From contig NZ_FWXO01000001.1 in NCBI RefSeq assembly GCF_900176415.1, positions 1,174,053 to 1,238,052 on the forward strand: a stretch of DNA of 64,000 nt, read 5' to 3'. Shown here one piece after another: positions 24,887-34,750 of the stretch. The stretch is from Cellulophaga tyrosinoxydans. GTDB lineage: Bacteria; Bacteroidota; Bacteroidia; Flavobacteriales; Flavobacteriaceae. Position 1 is the stretch's first letter. Every line of letters begins with the position of its first letter. The notes beneath the pieces are model-generated. The model was given only the letters and a program-made list of their open reading frames with translations. It was not told the origin of the DNA and ran no database searches. The position numbers and the translations under genes were made by a program.

Positions 24887-27616
24887 ATGTTTAAATTCCT
24901 ATTATTTTTCTTCCTTTTTTTAGGAAGTAATATAAGTTTTGCCCAAGATATACGATCTATTACTGGTGAAATTCGCGATACCTCTTCTAAAATGCCAATC
25001 GCTAAAGTAACTCTAGAAATTGAAGGAACCACTTACATTTGTTTTACTAATGCTAATGGTGAATTTCTGTTGCAAACGCCTTTAATTGCCGATTACATTT
25101 TAAATATTTCTTTTACCGATTATCGGATTAAAAGAATACCAATTTCAATTTCTGGTCAAGATATTTCTCTTGGAGTAATTTATTTAGAAAAAGATTTTGC
25201 CTTAGAATTAAATGATAATTTAATCTCGTTAACAGATACCGAATTATTAGAGGATGAAATAGACACCAACCCAACGGGACTTTTGCAAGCTACTAAAGAT
25301 GTTTTTCTGCAAAGAGCAGCATTCGATTTTGGACAAGCTTTTTTTAGAGTTAAAGGATACGATTCGCAATATGGAAAAGTTTTGATAAACGGTATTGAAA
25401 TGAATAAGATGTTTGATGGAAGACCACAATGGAATAACTGGGGAGGACTTAATGATGTAACAAGAAATCAAGATTTTACAAGTGGATTGGATGCCTCAGA
25501 GTATAGTTATGGAGGTATATTAGGAGTAACAAATATAAACACAAAGCCATCTGGGATGCGACCAGGTACACGGTTGTCTACATCAGCATCAAACAGAACA
25601 TATGCTGGGAGATTAATGGCAACGCATACATCAAAATTAAATAATAAAGGTTTTGCCTATAGTGTTTCTGGCTCCCGCAGATGGGCAAAGGAAGGCTATA
25701 TGGATGGAATTTTGTATGATGCATTTTCTGTGTTTGGAGCATTGGAATATCAATTTAATACTAAAAGCACATTACTTTTTACTGGAATGTTAGCTTCAAA
25801 CAGACGTGGACGATCATCAGCAATTACAGAAGAAGTTTTTAATTTAATTGGGAATAGATACAATCCGTATTGGGGCGAACAAGATGGTAAAATTCGTAAT
25901 TCTCGTGAGCGTAAAATTGCAGAACCTATTGTAATGCTCAATTATTTTTGGGAAAACAATGGAGTGAAAATAAATGCCGGAATTTCATATCAATCCGGAA
26001 TAAATTCAAGAAGTAGGTTGGGCTACTATAATGCGCCAAATCCTGATCCAACCTATTATAGATATTTACCTAGTTTCTACATTAACAGCCCTATTGGAGC
26101 TAATTTTTTAAGTGCAAATACGGCTAAAGACGGCTTTTTAAATAATCCACAAATAAACTGGAACCAAATTTATAATGCTAATCGAGATAATATTGCAGCA
26201 TATGTTTTGTATGATGACGTTACAAAAGATAATCAGATTGCCGCAAATGTATTGTTTAACGCAAAAATCAATAATGCTATAAGGTTAGATGCTGGAGTAA
26301 ATTTTCAGAATTTAATGTCTAATAATTATGCAGAGATTAATGATTTATTAGGGGCAACATATCATGAAGACTTAGATACATTTTCAAATACTTTGAACGA
26401 TGTTAATGGTTCTAGAGAAAAGTTAGAAGGTGATGTGTTTAATTATAATTACACTATTAATGGCCAAAAATCAGCAATCTTTTCACAGCTAGTATATGAA
26501 GAGAACAAATGGAATGCTTTTTTATCAGGATCGTATTCCACAACTAACTATTCTAGAAACGGAGCCTTTTTAAATGAACGTTTTTTAGATGATTCCTATG
26601 GTGAGAGTATTCCAATTCGCTTTAATGATGTTGGATTAAAAGGCGGAATAAACTATAAAATAAATGGTAGAAATTGGATTGCCGTAAATACATCATTACA
26701 GCACAAACCACCAACAGTTCAAAATATATTTATTAATCCAAGAGAGAACAATCAAATAGTCTCTAATAGTAAATCGGAAAAAGTAACAGCGACTGAGATT
26801 TCGTATTATTTGCGCTATCCAAAATTAACAGGTAGAGTTTCTACTTTTTATACCCGTTTTCAAGATGTAACCGATATTAATTTCTTTTTTGTTGATGCAG
26901 GTATAGGTTCGGATTTTGTTCAAGAAGTCTTAACAGATCTAGACAAACTGCATTTAGGTGCTGAAATAGGTTTAGAGTATCAGCTTTCTTCTAGTGTACA
27001 ACTCTCTGCTGTAGCCAACATTGGCAAATACGTTTATGCAAGTAATCCTAATGTGGTTATAAACTTTGATACTGCTGGCGCTGAAGATGATTTAATAAAT
27101 TTAGAAGGTAATGTGGATCTCGGTGCTTCGTATATTAAAGATTATAAACTTGCTCAAGGACCACAAAAAGCATTTGCATTCGGTATTAATTATAGAGATC
27201 CAAAGTACTGGTGGGTTGGGCTAACAGCAAATTATTTAGCTAATAATTATACTAATATAGCTACAATAACAAGAACAAATAGTTTTTATATTGACCCCGA
27301 AACTGGCCTACAGTTTCCAGACGCAACAACAGAAAATGTTGCCCAATTACTACAACAAAAACCATTGGATAATTTTTATTTATTAAATGTAGTTGGAGGG
27401 AAATCTTGGTTAAAAACAGGAAAATATATAAGTGTTTTTATTAGTGTAAATAATGTTTTTGATACGGTTTTTAAGTCAGGGGGTTACGAACAAAGTAGAA
27501 ATGGAAATTACGGTCAATTAAAACAAGACAATTTGAGTGGAACCCCAACTTTTGCGCCAAAATACTGGTATGGTTACGGAAGAACTTACTTTTTAAATTT
27601 GGCAATTAGCTTTTAA
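24887..27616 (+). CDS. TonB-dependent receptor with carboxypeptidase-like N-terminal domain
   Basis: The 909-residue protein has a signal peptide (MFKFLLFFFLFLGSNISFAQ), a carboxypeptidase-regulatory-like domain (SITGEIRDTSSKMPIAKVTL, about residues 24-105), a plug with FRVKGYDSQYGKVLINGIEM and a barrel ending in LNLAISF. The plug begins with an acidic stretch instead of the usual LDEVVV TonB box. Ten bases after the stop comes a DUF5689/lamin-tail lipoprotein, a receptor-lipoprotein pairing reminiscent of SusC/SusD though the lipoprotein is not SusD. With the divergent nuclease it probably imports products of extracellular nucleic-acid digestion (inference from context). Confidence 0.9.
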   Translation: MFKFLLFFFLFLGSNISFAQDIRSITGEIRDTSSKMPIAKVTLEIEGTTYICFTNANGEFLLQTPLIADYILNISFTDYRIKRIPISISGQDISLGVIYLEKDFALELNDNLISLTDTELLEDEIDTNPTGLLQATKDVFLQRAAFDFGQAFFRVKGYDSQYGKVLINGIEMNKMFDGRPQWNNWGGLNDVTRNQDFTSGLDASEYSYGGILGVTNINTKPSGMRPGTRLSTSASNRTYAGRLMATHTSKLNNKGFAYSVSGSRRWAKEGYMDGILYDAFSVFGALEYQFNTKSTLLFTGMLASNRRGRSSAITEEVFNLIGNRYNPYWGEQDGKIRNSRERKIAEPIVMLNYFWENNGVKINAGISYQSGINSRSRLGYYNAPNPDPTYYRYLPSFYINSPIGANFLSANTAKDGFLNNPQINWNQIYNANRDNIAAYVLYDDVTKDNQIAANVLFNAKINNAIRLDAGVNFQNLMSNNYAEINDLLGATYHEDLDTFSNTLNDVNGSREKLEGDVFNYNYTINGQKSAIFSQLVYEENKWNAFLSGSYSTTNYSRNGAFLNERFLDDSYGESIPIRFNDVGLKGGINYKINGRNWIAVNTSLQHKPPTVQNIFINPRENNQIVSNSKSEKVTATEISYYLRYPKLTGRVSTFYTRFQDVTDINFFFVDAGIGSDFVQEVLTDLDKLHLGAEIGLEYQLSSSVQLSAVANIGKYVYASNPNVVINFDTAGAEDDLINLEGNVDLGASYIKDYKLAQGPQKAFAFGINYRDPKYWWVGLTANYLANNYTNIATITRTNSFYIDPETGLQFPDATTENVAQLLQQKPLDNFYLLNVVGGKSWLKTGKYISVFISVNNVFDTVFKSGGYEQSRNGNYGQLKQDNLSGTPTFAPKYWYGYGRTYFLNLAISF

Positions 27617-27626
27617 AGTACAGCAT

Positions 27627-29039
27627 ATGCGATTAATTATGATTAAAAAATTATGGGCTACAGTAGTTTGCATTGCAAGATCAGGAATCATAAGACATGG
27701 TTTAGTTGTACTATTTAGTGTTCTTTTATTTTCTTGTATTAAGAATCGCAAATTCGATGCGCTGGATATAACTTGTAATGAGGCCTTAGTTGCAAATATT
27801 TCGTATCAAGAAGTGAAAAATTTATATACCGACCAGACGATCCAAATTCAAGAAGATTTTATAATTGAAGGTTATGTTATTTCTTCGGATAAGGCAGGAA
27901 ACTTTTTTAGTGTATTGCATTTTCAAGATAAACTAATGAATGCTTCAGAGGGTTTTCAAATTGAGATTGATTTGCGCGACAGCCATTTGTTTTATCCTGT
28001 AGGCTCTAAAATTGCAATAAAATTAAAAGGATTGTATTTAGGGCAAAGCAAGGGTATTTATAAAATAGGTGGAGTGTTTAGCTCATTTGGGAATTTATCT
28101 GTAGGCAGATTACCAGCGTCAATAGTGCAAGAGCATCTGTTTTTATTATGCGATCCAATTGGCACTATTAATGCTCCAATGATAACATTACAAGAGCCTT
28201 TAGATAATTTTTTAAATACGCTTGTGCAATTTAATAACATGGAGTTTATTGAAGAGGAACTAGGCGAAACTTATGCGGTAAGTGCCGAGGCTACCTTAAG
28301 GATATTAAAAGATTGTGAAGATAAAACATTAGGCTTGCAAAATAGTGGTTATTCAGATTTTCAGAATGAAACTCTTCCAGAGGGGAATGGTTCCATTACT
28401 GGAATATTGCAAAAAGAGAATGACGATTATTTTTTACTCATTAGAGATTTAGAGGATATTATTTTTGAAAATGAACGCTGCCCACCTTTTGTAGATGAAT
28501 TTACTTCCACAAATATATTGATATCAGAAATTGCGGATCCTAATAACAATTTAGGAGCTCGTTTTATAGAATTATACAATTCAAGCACGGAGTCGTTTAG
28601 TTTAAAAGGATGGAGTTTAAGAAGGTATACGAATGCGAATACCACTATAGGTTCTATAATTGACTTAACCGGACATGTTATTGCTGCGGAAAGTACTTTT
28701 GTTATTTCACCGAATGCTTCCGAATTTGAAATAGTCTATGGTTTTGCGCCAGACCTATCCGTTGGCACAGGTAGTGCGGCCGATTCTAATGGTGATGATA
28801 ATATAGAATTGGTAGATCCTTTCGGTGTAGTGATAGATGTTTTTGGTATTGTTGGCGAAGATGGCACAGGAACTAATCATGAATTTGAAGATGGTAGAGT
28901 GGTACGAAATGCGTCAATAACACAATCAAATGCTATTTATAGCTTTTCAGAATGGCAAATTTATAATGATAGTGGAGCTGCGGGGACAATAAATTTGCCT
29001 CAGAATGCACCAGAAGATTTTAATCCTTCAATTCGTTAA
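27627..29039 (+). CDS. DUF5689 and lamin-tail-domain surface lipoprotein
   Basis: The 470-residue protein has an N-terminal hydrophobic segment with lipobox LLFSC (Cys near residue 37). A DUF5689 region follows (about 45-285, e.g. DFIIEGYVISSDKAGNFFSV), which is OB-like and often found in Bacteroidetes surface lipoproteins. The C-terminal lamin-tail domain (about 292-440) reads ILISEIADPNNNLGARFIELYN then FSLKGWSLRRYT, with Asp-rich DSNGDDNIELVDPFGVVID. LTD domains occur with secreted nucleases in bacteria and may bind nucleic acid. A second Met at 27639 is an alternative start. It partners the upstream receptor. Its 3' end overlaps the convergent response-regulator gene by 20 bases. Confidence 0.85.
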   Translation: MRLIMIKKLWATVVCIARSGIIRHGLVVLFSVLLFSCIKNRKFDALDITCNEALVANISYQEVKNLYTDQTIQIQEDFIIEGYVISSDKAGNFFSVLHFQDKLMNASEGFQIEIDLRDSHLFYPVGSKIAIKLKGLYLGQSKGIYKIGGVFSSFGNLSVGRLPASIVQEHLFLLCDPIGTINAPMITLQEPLDNFLNTLVQFNNMEFIEEELGETYAVSAEATLRILKDCEDKTLGLQNSGYSDFQNETLPEGNGSITGILQKENDDYFLLIRDLEDIIFENERCPPFVDEFTSTNILISEIADPNNNLGARFIELYNSSTESFSLKGWSLRRYTNANTTIGSIIDLTGHVIAAESTFVISPNASEFEIVYGFAPDLSVGTGSAADSNGDDNIELVDPFGVVIDVFGIVGEDGTGTNHEFEDGRVVRNASITQSNAIYSFSEWQIYNDSGAAGTINLPQNAPEDFNPSIR

Positions 29040-29442
29040 TAGGGTTGTTATTTATAATCTTATTCAAATCTGCCGGCGTTAATGGCTTAACAATATAATC
29101 TTCTACAATAGGATAAGATTTTATCAAATCTATTTCTAAAGGATTTATCGATGAGCTCATAACAATAATCTTTATTTTATTTTTACTTGTAATTGGTGCA
29201 GCCTGGTAGCTAGCCAAAAATTCCCAACCATTCATAACTGGCATGGTTAAATCTAGAAATATTATTTCGGGTAATTGCTCCCCTTTATTTTCAATATCTA
29301 ATAAATCTTCAATAGCTAGTTTTCCGTTTTCAAAAACGACGAGATCTTCACAGAATTTTTGTTCAAGTATTAATTTTCGCGAAATGAAGACAAATATTGG
29401 ATCATCATCAATAAAGTAAACCTTTTTATAATTGGAAATCAT
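29020..29442 (-). CDS. Single-domain response regulator (CheY-like), copy 1
   Basis: The 140-residue product is a receiver domain only. It has the acidic pocket DDD (residues 12-14), phospho-acceptor Asp64 in FLDLTMPVMNGWEF, Ser/Thr switch in VMSSS and the conserved Lys in IVKPLTP. No output domain is attached, so it should act by protein contact or as a phosphorelay intermediate. It starts 7 bases after the PAS histidine kinase stop and is its natural partner. The same layout is repeated upstream with a second kinase and regulator. The 3' end overlaps the DUF5689 gene tail-to-tail. Confidence 0.93.
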   Translation of the reverse strand: MISNYKKVYFIDDDPIFVFISRKLILEQKFCEDLVVFENGKLAIEDLLDIENKGEQLPEIIFLDLTMPVMNGWEFLASYQAAPITSKNKIKIIVMSSSINPLEIDLIKSYPIVEDYIVKPLTPADLNKIINNNPINELKD

Positions 29443-29449
29443 AGCGTAA

Positions 29450-31327
29450 TTAGTTCAAAAGAAATAGTATTTTAAAGCTTGTACCGGAATTGACTTTACT
29501 TTGAACGGTGATACTTCCACCCATAGCTTCAATCTGATTTTTTGTAATATACAAACCTACACCTCTTGCATCTTTGTTTCGATGAAAAGTTTTGTGCATC
29601 CCAAAAATAGTAGCGCCATATTTTTCAAGATCTATGCCTTTGCCATTATCCGTAAAAGTAAGTTCTAAAAACTCATCTACAATGGTAGTGGTTATTACAA
29701 TTTTAGGATCGCGCGATGGTGAAGAATATTTTAAACTATTGGTAAATAAGTTCAGAATAATGCTATCTAAATAGGCAGGAACAACTTTTACATTGTGTTC
29801 AGTTGCTACATTTATGGTACAGGTAGCGTTTTTTTCTTGAAACAAAGTTCCAATATTGTTTTTAACAGTATGAATAACCTTTAATACATTTACTTTGGTT
29901 AATTCATCACGAATATCCTTACTGTTAGATTGTACAACTTCATTAAGATTATAGACCGTACTGTTAAGGCTCTCTGTGGCACTTTTTAGCATCTCAAGAA
30001 TTTGTATTTTCTGATCTTCATCTTTTTCATCTTTTAAAAGAGAAGTAAGTACCGATAAATTTGTGGAGTGCGCCCGTAAATCATGTGAAACCATATGTGC
30101 AAAATTGGTTAGGCTATTATTTTGTTTGCCAGTAATTTCGGCAAATTCTTTTAATTTTTTTTCTGCAAGTTTTTCATTGGTAACATCTTGAGTAATTCCA
30201 ACACCTTTATATTCTGCGCTTTTAGGATCTGTTATGACGGTAACTGTAGATTTTAAGATTCTAACCTGATTATTGGGTAGTAACACACGGTATTCTACTG
30301 TTCCAGACCCCAATCCGCCACCGTTGTAATATTTTTGGACTGCCTTTTGGATTTCAATAAAATCATCAGGATGTATTGCGTTTTTCCAATTTCTATATAG
30401 GCTTCCAGTAAAGTTGTCTTTAGGTACGCCGTGTAAAGAAAAAGTAATGTCATCCCAAACAGTTTTTCCTGTATCAAGATAATATTCCCAAGTTCCTACT
30501 TTTGAGGCTGTAACTGCCTTTTTTAATTTTTCAGCCGATTCAGTGTATGCTAATTGTTGACGCTTATACTTGTCAATATCTTGGCAAATTCCAAAAATAC
30601 GCACGCATTTACCATCAATAAATTCAGCATGGCCTTTTGTGCGAATCCAGATTTCTTTACCCGTTCCTGTTACCATTATAACTTCTTCATCCCAAGGTGT
30701 TCCGTATTTAATGGCTTCATTACTAGCCGCTATTATTTTGTTTCTATACTCCCCTTCTTTAAAATGTACAAAACATTCGTCATAAGTTTGTGGCACATAA
30801 TCCAAAGGCATTTCATGGATAATGTTAACCATTTTGGTCCACTGAGTTTTATAGGTTAGCAAATCTACTTGCCATCCACCAGTTCGTGAAACCTCTTGAG
30901 CTTTCTCAACAAGTTCCTGCAGCTGTTTTTTTGCTGTTATATTTTCAAGATTAATGACTAATCCACCAATACTGCCATTTTCATTTTTCCATGGATTAAT
31001 ATTCCATTTTAGCCAAATTTTTTGATTTTCACATTTTTTAAACTCTTGTCCTTCATTTTGACATGAATTACCCATTAGGCAATTATTCAGAATGTCTTTA
31101 AACTGAAAGGGAATATGTGAAAGGGCGTCAAAAAAATTGACAGAAATTATCTCACCCTGCGTTATGTTATGTTCTATTAACCAGCGTTTGGAGTAAGCGA
31201 TAAAATTAAGTTGAGTGTCAGTAACTGCGACAGGAGTAGGGAGCTCTTTTATTAAAGCATCATTTATTTGTAAGTGTTGCAGATTCAATTTAGCTAATAG
31301 TTTTAATGGATAACTAAATATAAACAA
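29450..31327 (-). CDS. Soluble multi-PAS sensor histidine kinase, copy 1
   Basis: The 625-residue protein has no signal peptide or membrane helix, so it is predicted cytoplasmic. Three PAS/PAC units are visible (about residues 25-135, 140-255 and 270-395), with PAC endings such as LVINLENITAKK, IFGICQDIDKYK and GVGITQDVTNEK. The dimerisation helix carries SHDLRAHSTN (His415), followed by N-box LFTNSLKYSS, DNGKGID and GVGLYITKNQIEAMGG, all intact for ATP binding. PAS ligands are unknown. It is a clear paralogue of the upstream kinase, which has one extra PAS domain. The cognate regulator follows after 7 bases. Confidence 0.93.
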   Translation of the reverse strand: MFIFSYPLKLLAKLNLQHLQINDALIKELPTPVAVTDTQLNFIAYSKRWLIEHNITQGEIISVNFFDALSHIPFQFKDILNNCLMGNSCQNEGQEFKKCENQKIWLKWNINPWKNENGSIGGLVINLENITAKKQLQELVEKAQEVSRTGGWQVDLLTYKTQWTKMVNIIHEMPLDYVPQTYDECFVHFKEGEYRNKIIAASNEAIKYGTPWDEEVIMVTGTGKEIWIRTKGHAEFIDGKCVRIFGICQDIDKYKRQQLAYTESAEKLKKAVTASKVGTWEYYLDTGKTVWDDITFSLHGVPKDNFTGSLYRNWKNAIHPDDFIEIQKAVQKYYNGGGLGSGTVEYRVLLPNNQVRILKSTVTVITDPKSAEYKGVGITQDVTNEKLAEKKLKEFAEITGKQNNSLTNFAHMVSHDLRAHSTNLSVLTSLLKDEKDEDQKIQILEMLKSATESLNSTVYNLNEVVQSNSKDIRDELTKVNVLKVIHTVKNNIGTLFQEKNATCTINVATEHNVKVVPAYLDSIILNLFTNSLKYSSPSRDPKIVITTTIVDEFLELTFTDNGKGIDLEKYGATIFGMHKTFHRNKDARGVGLYITKNQIEAMGGSITVQSKVNSGTSFKILFLLN

Positions 31328-31348
31328 AAACTTTAATAGATTAATTGT

Positions 31349-31756
31349 TTATTGGGTAGAAAGTTCAGCAATAACTTTATGTAAATCTAGTTTTGTAACA
31401 GGCTTAATAAAATAATTACTAACCGCGCTTATTTCTTTAGCCTTAATTATATCTCTTGAATCTACAGATGAACTTAGAATATAAATGTGAACATAGTCCC
31501 TATTAACATTGGGTATTTTCACAAAATCTTCTAGAAAATCCCAACCATCCATAATAGGCATATTTATATCTAAAAAAACAATAGAAGGTAACTTTTCTCC
31601 TTGATTTAGGAGTGTTTTAAACCCGTTGATGGCTTCTAATCCGTTGGTATAAGCAATAATGTTTTTGCTAAAATCGGCTTCTTTTAAAGTTCTTTTTAAT
31701 CCAAACACGCATATTGGATCATCATCAATTATACAAGTGTTATCTACAAAACTCAT
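31349..31756 (-). CDS. Single-domain response regulator (CheY-like), copy 2
   Basis: A 135-residue receiver domain with DDD at residues 11-13, phospho-acceptor Asp63 in FLDINMPIMDGWDF, switch residues in ILSSS and Lys in FIKPVTK. It is homologous to the downstream single-domain regulator (shared DDDP, LP-I-FLD, MP-M-GW-F pattern). It starts 6 bases after the upstream kinase and ends 21 bases before the downstream kinase, consistent with one operon of kinase-regulator-kinase-regulator. Confidence 0.93.
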   Translation of the reverse strand: MSFVDNTCIIDDDPICVFGLKRTLKEADFSKNIIAYTNGLEAINGFKTLLNQGEKLPSIVFLDINMPIMDGWDFLEDFVKIPNVNRDYVHIYILSSSVDSRDIIKAKEISAVSNYFIKPVTKLDLHKVIAELSTQ

Positions 31757-31762
31757 ATATTG

Positions 31763-33994
31763 TTAGTTTTTTATTTGTTCGGCTTTTTTGAAGGTTAAAA
31801 TAAATAATGTTTCCTTATCAACGATGCTTTCAACGGTTATGCTACCATTCATTGCCTCAATTTGGTTCTTGGTAATAAATAACCCAATTCCTTTGGCATC
31901 TTTATGTTGATGAAACGTTTTATACATTCCGAATATTTTATTCTGGTGTCGTTCTAAGTCTATTCCTTGGCCATTATCTAAAAAATAGAGAATTACATCA
32001 TCATTTTTAATTTTAAAGTTTAATTCTATTACTAAATCACGCTTTTCAGATTTGTATTTTACGCTATTCGTAAATAAGTTTAGAAGTATACTGTCTAAAT
32101 AAGCTGGTACGGCTTTTATTTTTAAATTCTTTGGAATGTTAATTACGCATTTTGCGTTGTTCTCTTCTAGAATAGCACTTATATTTTTTTTAACTCTTTT
32201 TACACTATTAAATAAATTTACACTTCGTAAATTTTCTTCAGCATTGGTAGATATATGCACAACATCATTTAAATGATGTACTGTTTCATTTAAACTTTCA
32301 GATGCATTTTGTAGCATTACCTCTAAATGCGCTTTCTCATTAGGGTCTGTCTCGTCTTTTATAAAATTAGTAAGCATTAAAAGATTGGTCGCATGTGACC
32401 TAAGATTGTGAGAAACTATATGAGCAAAATTTAATAGACTATTATTTTGATTTTTGGTTATTTCTAGGAGTGATTTGGTTTTATTTTCTGCTGCAATCAT
32501 AGGCGAAATATCTATTAATTGTGCAATAAAGTGAGATAAATGGCCGCTAACTTTTTTAACCGTAGTTACGGTTAAATTGGCAGTTATAATACTGCCATTT
32601 TTATGATAAAATCTTTTATTTACGGTGTAGTTTGAAATTTCACCAAGATGCATTTGTTTTAAAAATTCAGTATCTTTCGATAAATCATCAGGATGGGTAA
32701 TATTAGTAATCTTTGTTTGAATCATTTCCTCCTTTGAATATCCTACACTGTTACAGAGGCTAGAATTTACATTTATCCAATTTCCTTCAAGACTAATAAG
32801 TGCCATTCCTACCGAGGAATTTTCAAAAGCTTGTTGTAAAGATTCTTCGGTTTTAGATAATTGTAATTTAGAATGAATTAATTCTGAAATATCCCAATTG
32901 GCACCAACAAGTTTTACGATATTATTTTCTGATGAATCTAATTCTACACATGCTACAGATTTTATATGTCTTATTTTCCCATTGGGTACTATTATTCGGA
33001 ATTCTATTTCAAAATCTTCTTTTTTGGCTAAACATTCTTCAATCTTCTTGGAGCAAAATTCTTTATCGTCTGGATGCAAACTTTGATTCCAAAAACTACT
33101 ATGCCCATTAAATTTTTGTTTATCAATATTATAGAGGGAAAACATTTCGTTACTCCAAAAAAGATGCTTGTTTTCATAGTTGTATTCCCAAATCCCGATT
33201 CTCGCAGTTTTGGTAGCAATCTTTAAACGGTTGGTAACTTCATTATACTTTAAGTCTTTTAGTTTTTGTTTGTTAATATCTTGAAAAGTGCCGAACACGC
33301 GAATACATTTGCCATTAACAAATTCTACTTCGCCTTTTGCCCTTACCCATTTTTCTACGTTTTTAGCAGTAATGATAATTAATTCGGTATCCCAAGGTTT
33401 TCCACTTGTAATAGCATTATTCACCAATTTGGCAATTTTTTCTCGATGTTTTCCAGGTTTGTAAAAATTAATACCTTGCTCTAGGGAAGGAATAAAATCA
33501 TCTGTTAAATCATGAATATACTTAGTAATGCTAGACCAGTACAGTTTGTTCGATAATAAATCTAGCTCCCATGAACCTATTTGGGCTACCTGTACAGCAT
33601 TGTTTAATAATTGTATTTCTCGTTTCTGGTAGGTAATATTTTCAGCAGATAAAATTATGCCTGAAATATTCCCTTCCTCGTCAATAGCTTTTGCAATATT
33701 CCAAGAATACCAATTATTGTTCTTACTTTTTATTTCTATTTTTTTGTAACTAATAACGTGGTTTGAAGCCACATCGTTAATACATTTTATTAATTTTTCT
33801 GAGAGAATATTTAGGTTTTTTAATGATATTTCTGTCCCATTTTTTGGAAAAGGAAACTCTTCAATCCAAATTTCAGAATAATCCTTTATATGAAAATTTA
33901 AGTCAATAATCGCAATTGCAAAAGGAAAAGCACTAAGGGAATGTAGGGGGGAAATTAATTTCAAAATTTGTTTTTTTTTAATAAAGATAAACAT
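31763..33994 (-). CDS. Soluble multi-PAS sensor histidine kinase, copy 2
   Basis: The 743-residue cytoplasmic kinase has four PAS/PAC units (about residues 20-125, 130-245, 260-385 and 388-505). The first three correspond in order to those of the downstream kinase, and the fourth (SSVGMALISLEGNWINVNSS ..) is the extra one and accounts for the 118-residue length difference. The phospho-acceptor is His529 in SHNLRSHATN, with N-box LFTNSVKYKS, DNGQGID and GIGLFITKNQIEAM intact. The H-box has Asn where most kinases have Asp/Glu after His. It is the first gene of the four-gene operon. The upstream 279-base gap to the ankyrin gene must contain its promoter. Confidence 0.93.
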   Translation of the reverse strand: MFIFIKKKQILKLISPLHSLSAFPFAIAIIDLNFHIKDYSEIWIEEFPFPKNGTEISLKNLNILSEKLIKCINDVASNHVISYKKIEIKSKNNNWYSWNIAKAIDEEGNISGIILSAENITYQKREIQLLNNAVQVAQIGSWELDLLSNKLYWSSITKYIHDLTDDFIPSLEQGINFYKPGKHREKIAKLVNNAITSGKPWDTELIIITAKNVEKWVRAKGEVEFVNGKCIRVFGTFQDINKQKLKDLKYNEVTNRLKIATKTARIGIWEYNYENKHLFWSNEMFSLYNIDKQKFNGHSSFWNQSLHPDDKEFCSKKIEECLAKKEDFEIEFRIIVPNGKIRHIKSVACVELDSSENNIVKLVGANWDISELIHSKLQLSKTEESLQQAFENSSVGMALISLEGNWINVNSSLCNSVGYSKEEMIQTKITNITHPDDLSKDTEFLKQMHLGEISNYTVNKRFYHKNGSIITANLTVTTVKKVSGHLSHFIAQLIDISPMIAAENKTKSLLEITKNQNNSLLNFAHIVSHNLRSHATNLLMLTNFIKDETDPNEKAHLEVMLQNASESLNETVHHLNDVVHISTNAEENLRSVNLFNSVKRVKKNISAILEENNAKCVINIPKNLKIKAVPAYLDSILLNLFTNSVKYKSEKRDLVIELNFKIKNDDVILYFLDNGQGIDLERHQNKIFGMYKTFHQHKDAKGIGLFITKNQIEAMNGSITVESIVDKETLFILTFKKAEQIKN

Positions 33995-34273
33995 ATTAAT
34001 TTATTTAGTAAGAAAATACCACACAGAGAAAGGGGTATTTGGTCAATCGTATAAAGGAATTTCTTGATTTAGACTACAAATATTTAAGTGATTAGTTTAA
34101 TTTGTTTTTTAACAAAAATGTAATTTAGGGCACAAAACAGATGGATAGTTTCATAAGTTTTTGGGATAAAATACCATTAGAAATTTATAACAACATTTTT
34201 TAAAAATTATACTATTAATCAGCGATATTATAAGAGTTTCTTTATAAATTTATATACATCTTAGAATTGAGCT

Positions 34274-34747
34274 ATGAACGAATTTTTCTTCAACGAAATA
34301 CGAAACGGAAATTACACAGAGGTAAAGGCAATGTTGAAACAAAATCCTGTGCTTTTACATAGTAAAGATCAGCGTGGTTCTTCACCATTAATACTAGCTA
34401 CCTATTATGATCAGCCAGAAATAGTAGAATTACTTTTAAATAATGGTGCTAAGATTGATGTTAAAGATGCTTCAGGGAACACCGCATTAATGGGAGTATG
34501 CTTTAAAGGCTATGCTGATATTGCTAAACTATTAATCGAGAAAGGTGCAAACGTTAACGAAAAAAACACCATGGGTGCTACATCATTAATTTATGCAGCC
34601 ACCTTCGGAAGACTCGATATTGCAAAACTACTTGTTGCTAATGGAGCAGATGTTTCTATAAAGGATATTCGTGGTAAAAGTGCGTTAGATCATGCAAAAT
34701 CACAAGGCGATCAATCAATAATAGATTTATTAGAGAATATTAAGTAA
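34274..34747 (+). CDS. Ankyrin-repeat protein
   Basis: The 157-residue protein is almost entirely four to five ankyrin repeats (e.g. GSSPLILATYYDQPEIVELL, GNTALMGVCFKGYADIAKLL, GATSLIYAATFGRLDIAKLL, GKSALDHAKSQG). No signal peptide is seen, so it is probably cytoplasmic and binds a protein partner that cannot be named. In other bacteria similar small ankyrin proteins accompany catalases; here katG is 7.5 kb away. The next gene, a nitrilase-family amidase, starts three bases after its stop, so the two are likely co-transcribed. Confidence 0.9.
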   Translation: MNEFFFNEIRNGNYTEVKAMLKQNPVLLHSKDQRGSSPLILATYYDQPEIVELLLNNGAKIDVKDASGNTALMGVCFKGYADIAKLLIEKGANVNEKNTMGATSLIYAATFGRLDIAKLLVANGADVSIKDIRGKSALDHAKSQGDQSIIDLLENIK

Positions 34748-34750
34748 TAA

